Assembly: GCA_965247505.1 (NCBI GenBank)
Contig: OZ252020.1
Coordinates: 2,542,001-2,606,000, forward strand
Length of the DNA: 64,000 bases
Source of the DNA: CAIYRG01 sp965247505
GTDB lineage: Bacteria; Pseudomonadota; Alphaproteobacteria; Micropepsales; Micropepsaceae
Reading direction: 5' to 3'
The notes under the pieces were generated by a model. The model saw only the letters and a list, made by a program, of their open reading frames with translations, was not told the DNA's origin and did not search any database. Positions 15,700 to 24,241 of the stretch are shown here, piece by piece (positions within the stretch are counted from its first letter, which is position 1; each line of letters starts with the position of its first letter). The position numbers and the translations under genes were made by a program.

Positions 15700-16629
15700 T
15701 TACGGGACTGCACCCGTGAGCTCTTGATAAATCCTGCGCACCATGACTTCCCTTTGCGGGAGGGTGCCGCCTCCAAACAAATCATATCCAGTCATGCCTT
15801 CATATTGTTGAAGGAGAATACGAGCCGCGACTTCGTCTTCTGTCGCTCCTTGCGCAATCTCTCTCTCAACGGCATCGCGCGCTTCGACCATAATTTGGCG
15901 GGATCGAACCAGCGCCTGCCGGGTTACTTCAGGCTCGTTCACCGTCCATGCTCCGTTTCCGGGAACGATAATGTCGGCCTCGAGGTTCAAGATGAAATCG
16001 ATCGCGTTTATCCAGTTGAGAGTTCCTGAGTCCATGAACGGAAACCGCTCGTAGAAAAACACCTCACTCGTATAGACGATCCGGTCTTGAGGAACGAAAA
16101 CGATGCTGTCGCCCCGCGTGTGCGCGGGGCCAACATGGATAATCTGAATTTCCTTGTCACCGACGTGAAGCGTCATGCGCTCAGCGTAGGTCAGATCGGG
16201 AAGTATGGCCTCTTGTTGCGGTGTCGGAACATCATTGCCTCCTAGCAGATCGGCCTTGTAGTCCTCCTGGCCAATATTAATGGCATCTTGATAGGCGACG
16301 TTACCGCGCGAATAATTGCCGTGGTTTGATGAGGAAATCAGATAGCGAACAGGCTGCCCAATAATATCGGATATCAGTTGCCGTTCATGCATCGCCATGG
16401 CTTCGTTGCTTAAAGCATCAACCACCACGACTCCTTCGTTTGTGACAATTACGCCGCTGATACGGGGATCGGAAAGATACGCATAGTGACCGGGGATAAT
16501 CTGTTCGAGGGTTCCGGATTGTGCGTCGTTGGAGGCTTGCGCGAGTGCGCGATTGAGCTGCGCATCCGTTACGAAGATGCCGAGGCTCAAGGGGAGTAAA
16601 AAAACGAGAAACATCATCGATTTGGGCAC
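15700..16629 (-). CDS. Exported metallo-beta-lactamase-fold protein lacking most zinc ligands
   Basis: 309 residues; GTG 16629 has AGGAGG 8 nt upstream. A signal peptide ends near residue 30 (ALAQ). The MBL fold is recognisable (GVVVVDALSNEA; HVGPAHTRGDSIVFVP; DRIVYTSEVFF; ADIIVPGNGAWT), but the HxHxDH motif is replaced by S-N-H-G-N-Y (101-106), the GD acid by S-E (188-189) and PGHG by PGNG (Asn225). Only His103 and His170 remain of the usual ligands. It is probably a pseudoenzyme, or binds metal differently. Related active family members hydrolyse lactones, thioesters or sulfate esters. It stands upstream of, and on the same strand as, other exported proteins. Confidence 0.8.
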   Translation of the reverse strand: MPKSMMFLVFLLPLSLGIFVTDAQLNRALAQASNDAQSGTLEQIIPGHYAYLSDPRISGVIVTNEGVVVVDALSNEAMAMHERQLISDIIGQPVRYLISSSNHGNYSRGNVAYQDAINIGQEDYKADLLGGNDVPTPQQEAILPDLTYAERMTLHVGDKEIQIIHVGPAHTRGDSIVFVPQDRIVYTSEVFFYERFPFMDSGTLNWINAIDFILNLEADIIVPGNGAWTVNEPEVTRQALVRSRQIMVEARDAVEREIAQGATEDEVAARILLQQYEGMTGYDLFGGGTLPQREVMVRRIYQELTGAVP

Positions 16630-16770
16630 GACTATGTCCTCCTGTCGAAAAACGCACTAGCCAAACAAGATCGCATTTCCAGGAAAGTCGGTCTATCCGA
16701 CCTTCCCACTGCTTAGCCGCTCTAGCTAGTGAGATCGATCTCGCGAATGGTCTTGTCCGCACGCAGAACA

Positions 16771-17865
16771 TTATTCCCAGTGCGGTGTTCCACCCGCCTC
16801 GAGATAATCTTGGAACCGCCTGTCGCTCTCGTCGTAAAACGTGCCCCAGGGGCGCGGATCAGTGGCGTCCCAGTCGAGCTGCTCGCCCGGAACGCGATGG
16901 TTGAGAAAACCGTTCTCGTCCAAATAGACTGTTGGTGACGGGCCGTTGGTGTCGGTGCACGTCACATAGAGCGGCCGAAATTCGGGACGCGTCTCCGTCT
17001 CGAGCCTGAAATTGTGCTTGGCGTGGTAGGGACGCACAAAGACCTCCGGGTCGTAGAGCGTGACTTCGCCCTCGATAATATCGCCCACGCGCCGGTAGCG
17101 CTCCACCGTCTCCAGATTGTCGGTGTGTTCCGAGGGCCCACCGAACCATCCTTTCACCTGATTGGTGTGAATGATGAGGGCATCGCCGTCCCAGAAGCCT
17201 ACCGATTCGCCGTGCCATTTGGGATATTGCAACTCCTGCGAACTGTGTCCACTGCCGTCGGTGTATATCCAGCGGATGTAGTTCACGCCGACGCTTGAGG
17301 CCAAGGTCCAAACCTTTTCCGGCGTTACGATGAATTCATCGACATTCGTTAGCGCAGACATGAACCCGCCGGGCAGGCAAAAGGCGCCCGCCCACCAGGG
17401 ACGCGCTTGGGCTTCGGCCCGCACGTCCTGAATGAAATATTCCTGATGTTGCGGCGTCAGTAATGCGACGGTCGAACTTACGGGGTTCTGTCCGCCACCG
17501 AACGCGCCCCGCTCGTGCGCCCAAACGCCGCTCCAATCTGGGATCGTATCCTTGGTATGTTGTGTGCCGCCGTCTGCCTCCTCGCGCCAAGCCTGGTAGT
17601 GCTCCCAGGCCGTGGCAAAAGAATAGGGGCTCGTATGTTCGCGCGAGCCAGGCACGCCCGTGCCCGTCGTGCCGTAGGATGCGGGATCTTCGCCCATCCC
17701 ACGCATCTCGCTGTTGGTATTGTGCCGATAATAGGCCGGATCGGTCCAGTGTTCGCGGTCTGCACGAAAATCCTCGGTCGTGAAGATGTCTTGCGCGGTT
17801 GCGCTATAGGCAAAACCCGCGAACAGCGTAACCAGCGAAACCGTCGCCGACAGAGAAGCCCGCAT
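16771..17865 (-). CDS. Exported DFSGxW-family protein, long class (paralogue 3)
   Basis: 364 residues from ATG 17865, chosen because AGGAGG lies 7 nt upstream. A signal peptide (MRASLSATVSLVTLFAGFAY, cleavage after ATAQ) is followed by an N-terminal extension with EHYQAWREEADGG, then IPDWSGVW, the long-class version of the family opening. Core motifs: FCLPGGF, RWIYTDG, WHGESVGFWDGDALIIHT, LETVERYRR, TLYDPEVFVRPYHA. The C-terminal TDPRPWGTFYDE is shared with the paralogue at 55059-56219. A DUF6152 gene lies about 70 bp upstream on the same strand, so the two are probably one operon. Function unknown. Confidence 0.75.
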   Translation of the reverse strand: MRASLSATVSLVTLFAGFAYSATAQDIFTTEDFRADREHWTDPAYYRHNTNSEMRGMGEDPASYGTTGTGVPGSREHTSPYSFATAWEHYQAWREEADGGTQHTKDTIPDWSGVWAHERGAFGGGQNPVSSTVALLTPQHQEYFIQDVRAEAQARPWWAGAFCLPGGFMSALTNVDEFIVTPEKVWTLASSVGVNYIRWIYTDGSGHSSQELQYPKWHGESVGFWDGDALIIHTNQVKGWFGGPSEHTDNLETVERYRRVGDIIEGEVTLYDPEVFVRPYHAKHNFRLETETRPEFRPLYVTCTDTNGPSPTVYLDENGFLNHRVPGEQLDWDATDPRPWGTFYDESDRRFQDYLEAGGTPHWE

Positions 17866-17937
17866 GATCATTCCTCCTGTCTGAATCCGGACATATGGCT
17901 TTTGCCCCGGAGGGCACCTGTTATTCGTAGATGCCAA

Positions 17938-18306
17938 TTATTCGTGGATGTAAGTATTCCCATCGGCGCTGGTGATCGTCGTGAAGCTTCCGCCCGGGCG
18001 GCCGTCTCTTAAGGGGTGCATGTTCACACTAACTGCGTCACCATCCGCGAATGTGTTTAAGTTCATTCCCCCGCGGAGCATGGTCGGAATGTTCACCATC
18101 TCGATCCAATATTGCACGGTCTCGCCGTTTTCCTCTTCGACATCGACATAGAGGAAGGCGTGCGGATTGCTGAACACATATCCGGACACGGTCCCGTTGA
18201 TGGTCACATCACTAGTGTTGTCGAACATCGCGTGGCTGTGGTGCGCTAATGCTGCCGGCGCGACCAGCAAAGGCCAGGTGAGTATTACGAAATAGATGCC
18301 TCTCAT
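17938..18306 (-). CDS. DUF6152 exported protein (copy 1)
   Basis: 122 residues with a signal peptide (MRGIYFVILTWPLLVAPAAL, then AHHSHAMFD). The histidine-rich start of the mature protein, HHSHAMFD, is the family hallmark and looks like a metal-binding N-terminus. The rest is a small beta-rich domain (INGTVSGYVFSNPHAFLYVD...) with an OB-like look. It lies immediately upstream of the long-class exported protein on the same strand. Function unknown. The family number is from memory and the HHSxAMFD motif is the basis. Confidence 0.8.
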   Translation of the reverse strand: MRGIYFVILTWPLLVAPAALAHHSHAMFDNTSDVTINGTVSGYVFSNPHAFLYVDVEEENGETVQYWIEMVNIPTMLRGGMNLNTFADGDAVSVNMHPLRDGRPGGSFTTITSADGNTYIHE

Positions 18307-18430
18307 AGCTCGGTCCTCTGGGTGCTAATGCGATCTTTGGCGGTGGGGAGCAAGACTACTGCACTATGGGCACCTCATCCAGGGATTTTAGATGTCCGGG
18401 AACCGGAAACGGAGATCCTCAGAGCGATAT

Positions 18431-20155
18431 CTATCGCACTTGCACTTTCACGATTTGCGAGGGCGGACGATAGGAGGGGATCCAAAGCGTCGGCCGTTCG
18501 GTGCCGGGCTCCACCGTTAAATCGCGCATCACATAGGGGCGCGGCATAAAATATTCGACCGACTCGCCGGTTTCCATATCGATGCGGAAGAGGCGATTGG
18601 CGTTGAAGTCCGTCGTCCAAACCCATCCGTTTTCATCATCCACCGAAAGCGTATAGGGCGCGGCATAGGGCGGGTCATAGGCCTCGGTTCCGGGAAACAT
18701 AGGATATTCTTTCATCTCACCGTTGTCGGGATTGAAGCGCATAATCCGTCCCGCATAAAAAAGCGGCGTCCAGAAATTTCCCTCGGCGTCCATCTCGCCA
18801 CGCCGCGGTCCCGATTCCGGCGTTGAAATTTCATAGAGTTTGTATTCGTCGTTCGTGGGATCGAAGACGCCGATTTGGCCGCCCCGCCATATATTGATGA
18901 TGGTTCGGGCTTTCGAATCCGTCTCCATGTCATAGACGCCGTCATTATAGGGGATGGGGTGTGTGATCACCTCGCCATTGTTCAGATTGAGCTCGAAGAG
19001 CGGGCCGCCTTCATTGGTGTGCCAAACATGATCATTGGAATCGAGCCCGAACATGCTGGCGCCCGACGGCCATTCGTCGAATATTTCGGTAACGGGATTG
19101 TAGCGCACCGTTGCCATGTCCATACCGATAATGAGATTGCCTTGGCTGTCGGCCAATAGATCGTGGGACCCGCCACCGGGATTGCCGGCGCGAATTTCAC
19201 CCGGCGCCGCGTCCGTCACCCGACCGCCGCCCGGCGGAATGGCATAGGCAAGTTCGACCACCTCGCCGGTGTTCTTGTCCAACCGTCCCAAAGCATTGGA
19301 AAAATGATCCGTGTACCAAGCATATTGCTCGTCGATGACAACATCATGCGGCCAAACATGGCGTGCGTCGCCGCGCAGCATGAAAAGCTCGCGCTCGCCG
19401 CCACGCGGCAGATCATATTCGGTCAGGACAAGGCGCGTGGCCTCCTCGGAGGTCGGGCGCGGGCGCAATTCAAAGGGGATGACATCGGACGATCCCGGCC
19501 CGCGAATAGAGGTGATGTATTCCGCGAGCGGCTCGATGAAGCGCATCTGGCTAAAATTCAAGGATTTAGGGAAGTTCTGTGACGTTCTTGCCCGCCCGCC
19601 CATGAGGTGAATAATTTCTGTCCAGCCCGCCTGATCATATTCGAAGCGCAATGCGCGCTGAATCGAGTGGCAGGTGCTGTATTGCGAAAACAACACTTTC
19701 TCACGGTCCGTCCCGGGAAGCGCCGCCACAATCTCCGATGCGGTCGCGTCTTCGATCGAGGGCTCGCGCGCGATCAGCGCGAAATCCGCATGCGCGGAAG
19801 ACCCCTCGCTCAGCGCGACGGCGTCTTGGTGAACATGCCCATAATCGGGAAGCTCTATGGAAAGCGTATGCGCGCCCGCGGACAAATCGGACCAAGCGGG
19901 GAAGGAATAGATTCCATCGCCATTGCTATAGACAACGACGCTGAAACTCTTGCCGTCTCCGCGAGCACGTATGGGAATGCCGGCGAGCGCGTTGCCGTCT
20001 TGCGATGTAATGCGGCCATAAAGAAGCGCGTCTTGTTCGACGCCTGCGAATTCGTCACTCGGCGAGCAATTCGAAACAATTGCGAGAAGTGCAAAAGCAG
20101 CTATAGCCCGCAAGGCACCGCGGCTCCTAAATATCGACAATGGCATGATTTCCAT
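18431..20155 (-). CDS. Lipoprotein with carboxypeptidase-regulatory-like domain, degenerate haem motif and Vgb-like beta-propeller
   Basis: 574 residues. The lipobox IVSNC (Cys30) indicates a membrane-anchored lipoprotein. Residues about 43-128 (LYGRITSQDGNALAGIPIRA...) form a CarboxypepD_reg-like domain. A short helical part follows with Y-S-T-C-H (159-163), a haem-c site whose first Cys is Tyr. Residues about 235-574 form a six-bladed-type propeller with repeated W-x-T and PDNG motifs, similar to virginiamycin B lyase / NHL-type streptogramin lyase folds. It is on the same strand as, and just upstream of, the DUF6152 and exported-family genes. Possible role: an electron-transfer or lyase component. 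Substrate unknown. Confidence 0.75.
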   Translation of the reverse strand: MEIMPLSIFRSRGALRAIAAFALLAIVSNCSPSDEFAGVEQDALLYGRITSQDGNALAGIPIRARGDGKSFSVVVYSNGDGIYSFPAWSDLSAGAHTLSIELPDYGHVHQDAVALSEGSSAHADFALIAREPSIEDATASEIVAALPGTDREKVLFSQYSTCHSIQRALRFEYDQAGWTEIIHLMGGRARTSQNFPKSLNFSQMRFIEPLAEYITSIRGPGSSDVIPFELRPRPTSEEATRLVLTEYDLPRGGERELFMLRGDARHVWPHDVVIDEQYAWYTDHFSNALGRLDKNTGEVVELAYAIPPGGGRVTDAAPGEIRAGNPGGGSHDLLADSQGNLIIGMDMATVRYNPVTEIFDEWPSGASMFGLDSNDHVWHTNEGGPLFELNLNNGEVITHPIPYNDGVYDMETDSKARTIINIWRGGQIGVFDPTNDEYKLYEISTPESGPRRGEMDAEGNFWTPLFYAGRIMRFNPDNGEMKEYPMFPGTEAYDPPYAAPYTLSVDDENGWVWTTDFNANRLFRIDMETGESVEYFMPRPYVMRDLTVEPGTERPTLWIPSYRPPSQIVKVQVR

Positions 20156-20286
20156 AAAGCTAAACTTTCATGAGCGTTCCGGTACCGGGCCGTATTCTCG
20201 ACATCCATAGTCCGAGCACTGAATGCTACGCTTGGGGAGGGACCTGCTTCAAGCAGCGCTGCGGTGGCCCAATGTCCGCTCTTGGC

Positions 20287-20605
20287 TGCCGCCTCAACCG
20301 GTCGACGCAACACCTTGGCGCAAACGGAGGAGTCTGAGTTTGTGCTTACGAGCCAAAGGCATAGTCCGTGGTTCACCTTGCACGAGAAGCCTGGGCCGTG
20401 GAATCACTGCCAGCCCAGCTCCAATGGGAACGTCAAACGCCTGCTCTGATAACGCTTTCTGAAGAGTGCTGTGTTTTCGATCTATTCGCTCTCGCATCCG
20501 AGAAAAGTGGCCGGACGGCTCAAGAACGGTCCTGAAAGACTTTGAGGTTCTAACCCCCGGCAGAGAGGCCTGCCGCTAGTGTTGCGTTGATGCATTGAGA
20601 CCGCA
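20287..20605. repeat. 319-bp inverted repeat, right copy
   Basis: Reverse complement of 14560-14878, nearly identical. Together they bracket 5.4 kb containing the zinc-ribbon gene, the truncated fragment, the MBL-fold gene, the long-class exported gene, DUF6152 and the lipoprotein propeller. The flanks also hold ATGTCCGCT (20272) boxes. No gene is seen in the remaining 20156-20774 gap. Confidence 0.88.
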
Positions 20606-20774
20606 GCACTCAGCGAACATCCCTAGTCATCTGGGTAACGTCTGCGTCCGGCAGGCAGTGCGGATATGGGGACTAAAATCCGGGGAATTTATTGGTTTTC
20701 GATGTGGGTTGCGCGCTCCGCCTATGCGCCCCTATAGCTCACTGTGTTACTGATAGGCTTAATTTGGAGCCGCC

Positions 20775-21872
20775 ATGAATCGATTTATTGCCCTCGCTAT
20801 TGCTGTTTTTGGCGCTTGCGCTAGTGCTTCAATATTGAGCGCACAAACTGCCGATTACCAGCGCCTGCCAAGAGAGGTGCTCGATGTCATGCCGCCGACG
20901 GAGCGGGTAAGGGGTATCCCTGGGCAGATGACTATGCGTCCGCTTGCCTGTCAGAATATGCCAATCGCAGAATCGCGCAGGCGCATTGTGGACATAGCGG
21001 TCCAGGAGTGGGGTTTTTTCGGGTTTCCGATAACCGACCTGACGGATTTCGACGACGAATTGCCTTCTCAAAGAACCGCGGCGCTTTCCAATCAGGCAAA
21101 CATCTACGGATTTTCTTTTAATCCATTGCGCAGGGGCGGGCGCTTCCCGGCACTTCCCCAAGAAGAGACTTCGCGTGTTGCAAGCTCGGTTGCAGGCTAT
21201 TGGGCTGCCACGCCGCGCGGGGCCGCGATGATTGAACGGCAGAACCAAGAGTGGAACGGGCCTCGGGGTTTGGCAGGGCGATGGGCCGACCCCTGGTCTG
21301 CCGCATTCGTGTCCTGGGTGATGTGCGAAGGCGGTCTGGGGGATAGCGGCCAATTTCAGCGCGCAATTGCGCATTGGACCTATATTGATCAGGCGATTAA
21401 CGCGCGCGACGGACGTGCACCGCAAAGCGGTTTTGTTGCTTATGATTTGGGAGAGCAGCCCATCGAGCCGGGAGATCTTCTATGCAGTGGCCGTCGGCCC
21501 GCTTACCGCAACATTGCGCAGCGCCGTCGGCAGCTTGGAGTAGGCACGAGGACACATTGCGATATTGTCGTCAAGCTTGACGAGTCCCAAGAGCGGATAT
21601 TTACGGTCGGCGGAAATGTGCGCCGCGCGGTAACTCTAAAGCTCTTCTCAGCCGAACGGGATGCAAGCGGAAAATTACGTCCCGCCGAACCTCCGGAGAA
21701 TGGCGATATGCGTCCGCTTTTCGCGCACCTAAAGCTTCGCGCCGATCCCATTGGGCCGGGCGCGCTTGATAGCAGTCCAACCATCAGCGCCCTGGACTGC
21801 GAATTTAAGTTTGAAGAACGCCATCCCGCGTATAATCTTATGCCCGTAAGCTTGGCCGAAGGTGAGTGCTAA
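20775..21872 (+). CDS. DUF2272 domain-containing exported protein
   Basis: 365 residues with a signal peptide (MNRFIALAIAVFGACASASI...SAQ). The central part (about 165-245) has the DUF2272 pattern: DPWSAAFVSWVMCEGG with a Cys, HWTYIDQAIN, GFVAYDLGEQPIEPGDLLCSGR, followed by GTRTHCDIVVKLD with a His. The family is related to NlpC/P60-type papain-like folds and may act on peptidoglycan or other amide bonds; the Cys/His pair is consistent with that. It stands alone on the plus strand, convergent with the minus-strand exported-family genes. ATG start, no strong ribosome-binding site. Confidence 0.75.
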   Translation: MNRFIALAIAVFGACASASILSAQTADYQRLPREVLDVMPPTERVRGIPGQMTMRPLACQNMPIAESRRRIVDIAVQEWGFFGFPITDLTDFDDELPSQRTAALSNQANIYGFSFNPLRRGGRFPALPQEETSRVASSVAGYWAATPRGAAMIERQNQEWNGPRGLAGRWADPWSAAFVSWVMCEGGLGDSGQFQRAIAHWTYIDQAINARDGRAPQSGFVAYDLGEQPIEPGDLLCSGRRPAYRNIAQRRRQLGVGTRTHCDIVVKLDESQERIFTVGGNVRRAVTLKLFSAERDASGKLRPAEPPENGDMRPLFAHLKLRADPIGPGALDSSPTISALDCEFKFEERHPAYNLMPVSLAEGEC

Positions 21873-21926
21873 GCCTGCGTGCGCCAGGGTGAGCGAACAT
21901 CTATAGATTTCGGAGTTTACCGGGCC

Positions 21927-22769
21927 TCAGAAATCCAGCCTGGTTGCGGTCGGCATTGGATATTCGCCGCCCGTCAAGATATCGAGATTGCTCTCGGCAC
22001 AATAAAATTCTTCGAACATGGGCGCCCCCATTATCCGGTGCAGAATACGCGAGCCAGTCCAAACTTCCGTGAACGCCTCCGGATCGTCGACACTATATTG
22101 AACCTCAATTGTCTCACCATCTTCTAGTAGAGCGTAGCGTTCGACGACATGCAGCTTTTCGCTGTGCGGCGTCTGAAAATCATCCACCACCGTTCTGTCG
22201 TTCATGCCGATGGTGTCCACTACCAGTGTGTTGCCTTCGAAGTGACCGACCGATTCGCCGTACCAGCTGGGCGTAATGTTTTCGGAATGAGATACATCCA
22301 GATAGATGTATCGCATCTCCGGACCCTCCATATGATGGATTGTTACCTGGTTCTCTGTCTGCAGAAACTCGATGGGCTGACCGCCAAGCTCAACAATTGC
22401 GGGAACACCGTTGGGCCAGCAAAGTGATCGGGCCGGCAGAATGACTTCCCCCGCGATTCGTCTGTCGACTACGTCCTTCAATGCTTCCGCGGTCCTTGGC
22501 TGGAGAAGCGGATCCGTCACATCCGCTATTGCCGGGACCGGCGCCTGCCGGACGCCGCCCACACCGCGGCTGCCCCTTTGCTCGTAATCCGGGTGCCGGC
22601 GAACACCAGACCGACCGGGAGGCTCGGCATCCTCGGCGCGCCAAATACCGGAGAAATCAGGGCCAAGAATCGTCGAAACATTGTTGGGTTGGGCTTGGGC
22701 CTCGGCGAAAACGACTGCGCCGATAGCGACGATAATCGCGGTACTTATTAGCGAGTAAAACCTTGTCAC
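21927..22769 (-). CDS. Exported DFSGxW-family protein, short class (paralogue 4)
   Basis: 280 residues from the GTG at 22769, chosen because AGGAG lies 8 nt upstream; a GTG three codons earlier is too close. Signal peptide MTRFYSLISTAIIVAIGAVV, then DFSGIWRAED. Core: LCWPNGVPAIV, IEFLQTENQVTI, RYIYLDVSH, WYGESVGHFEGNTLVVDTIG, TPHSEKLHVVERYAL, YSVDDPEAFTEVW, and the C-terminal ATRLDF. It follows paralogue 5 on the same strand by 24 bp, so both and the DUF6152 gene form an operon. Function unknown. Confidence 0.75.
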   Translation of the reverse strand: MTRFYSLISTAIIVAIGAVVFAEAQAQPNNVSTILGPDFSGIWRAEDAEPPGRSGVRRHPDYEQRGSRGVGGVRQAPVPAIADVTDPLLQPRTAEALKDVVDRRIAGEVILPARSLCWPNGVPAIVELGGQPIEFLQTENQVTIHHMEGPEMRYIYLDVSHSENITPSWYGESVGHFEGNTLVVDTIGMNDRTVVDDFQTPHSEKLHVVERYALLEDGETIEVQYSVDDPEAFTEVWTGSRILHRIMGAPMFEEFYCAESNLDILTGGEYPMPTATRLDF

Positions 22770-22793
22770 TTCCGGCACTCCTTCCCGCGAGGC

Positions 22794-23528
22794 TCAATTC
22801 GGCGCGTTCACGCCTGGAATATGTGAAATATCACGATGTTCGTCTCCGCAAACATATTCCTGAAGACGAATATCGGGATGCAGATCGTAGACAAAACGTG
22901 CGCTCCAGGCCTCAGTAAAGACTATGGGATCGTCTACCGTCACCATTATTTCAAGGCTATCGCTGCCCAGCTTGCGGACACGTTCCACCGTGCGCATCTC
23001 GGCGCTATGCGGCACACCTGTCGCGTCAATGAATGTCTTATCCTTGTAGCCGGCGGTTTCGATCACAAGGGTATCGCCTTCCCACTGGCCAACGGAGTAA
23101 CCCGAATAGAATGGAATATTTTCGAGGAGTTCCTCCGACGGCATGGGAATGTCGAGCATCACGCGCCGCATCACTCGGTTAAGTTCATAGGCCATACTGA
23201 CCTGTCCGGGGGTCTGAATGATCTGGAACGGGTAGGGATTGCCCAAAATACGCGGCACGCCGTCGGGCAGACAGAGTCTGCGCGCCTCGTCGCTCAACGG
23301 GTCTTCCTGAAGGGCAGACATATTGCTCTCATATTGCGCCCGTCCAATCTCGGTGAACGGAAGCGCATTCTCACCGACCAGACGGATCGCCGGGCTATAG
23401 CTCTGTGTCCACCACACGCCTGAAATGCTCTGTGCTTCAGCCGGCTCGGCGCTGTCGGCAGATCCGGTCAGCAAGGACACGACCATCATGGCTGACGCCA
23501 ATGATATTGTGAGCGTTTTTTCGGTCAT
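22794..23528 (-). CDS. Exported DFSGxW-family protein, short class, divergent (paralogue 5)
   Basis: 244 residues with a signal peptide (MTEKTLTISLASAMMVVSLL...). The opening motif is changed to ISGVWWTQ, but the core remains: LCLPDGVPRIL, IIQTPGQVSMAYE, YSGYSVGQWEGDTLVIET, PHSAEMRTVERVRK, VTVDDPIVFTEAW, and CGDEHRD near the end. This is the most divergent short member. It lies between a DUF6152 gene (28 bp upstream) and paralogue 4 (24 bp downstream), all on the minus strand. Confidence 0.7.
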   Translation of the reverse strand: MTEKTLTISLASAMMVVSLLTGSADSAEPAEAQSISGVWWTQSYSPAIRLVGENALPFTEIGRAQYESNMSALQEDPLSDEARRLCLPDGVPRILGNPYPFQIIQTPGQVSMAYELNRVMRRVMLDIPMPSEELLENIPFYSGYSVGQWEGDTLVIETAGYKDKTFIDATGVPHSAEMRTVERVRKLGSDSLEIMVTVDDPIVFTEAWSARFVYDLHPDIRLQEYVCGDEHRDISHIPGVNAPN

Positions 23529-23555
23529 GATAATTTCGTTTCGAAATACTATTTT

Positions 23556-23933
23556 CTAATCGTACTCTTCCGCCAACGCTCTTCCGTCCGGAAGCGTAAT
23601 CGAGTCAAGCGTCCCGGCATAATCGCCATCATGCGTTGGAAAAATGGATACCGAAATCTCATCGCCTGCGACAACGGTATCGCTTCTCCAACCCCTGCGA
23701 AACAGGCGGGACGGATTACTCATTTCGATCACATATTCAACCGACTCACCATTTTCATTGGCAGCCATTACGCGCAGCCAGCTATGGGGGTTAGTCCACT
23801 CGAAACTCGATACGGTGCCCTCTACCGCTACCGTCCTGGTGAAGTCAAACATCGCATGCGAATGATGTCCAAATGCGGGCACCGCCAAGAATACAAATCC
23901 TATGCTAGCTAGGCTTAAGGTCTTCGTGTTCAT
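23556..23933 (-). CDS. DUF6152 exported protein (copy 2)
   Basis: 125 residues from ATG 23933, chosen because GGAGG is 6 nt upstream; 19 earlier in-frame residues have no such site. Signal peptide MNTKTLSLASIGFVFLAVPA then FGHHSHAMFD, the family hallmark. The domain continues with VEGTVSSFEWTNPHSWLRVM and ends RALAEEYD. First gene of a minus-strand operon with two exported-family paralogues. Confidence 0.82.
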   Translation of the reverse strand: MNTKTLSLASIGFVFLAVPAFGHHSHAMFDFTRTVAVEGTVSSFEWTNPHSWLRVMAANENGESVEYVIEMSNPSRLFRRGWRSDTVVAGDEISVSIFPTHDGDYAGTLDSITLPDGRALAEEYD

Positions 23934-24164
23934 CATTATCCTCCCGGCAGAGCTAATAAAAACCCCACAAATGGAACCAACCTGTCTCATAATATACGCA
24001 GATTAGGGGTTCCACAATCGCGGCTTAACAAGTGTGATTCCAGCCGGCCTATTGTCGGGAAACAAGGCTTCGCCATTGGCGATTTTGGCCGCCGGATAGC
24101 TGCTCGGGAAAACAGCCGGTCCTGCTTACCTAAGGCTATCCATCCGATCTTACCGATGGGAAAT

Positions 24165-24241
24165 GGTACAGTTGGGTGGGTTTGAACCGCCGACCTCCGG
24201 ATCCACAATCCGGCGCTCTAACCAACTGAGCTACAACTGCA
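24165..24241 (-). tRNA. tRNA-His (anticodon GTG)
   Basis: A 77-nt cloverleaf including encoded CCA. The anticodon loop is GATTGTGGATC within CCGGATTGTGGATCCGG. D arm TAGCTCAGTTGGTTAGAGC and T loop TTCAAAC are standard. The acceptor is GCAGTTG at the 5' end and CAACTGT-A-CCA at the 3' end. This gives G1:U72 and A73 with no encoded pairing partner for a G-1, a feature reported for many alphaproteobacterial tRNA-His genes. One C-A mismatch is seen in the T stem. Confidence 0.93.
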
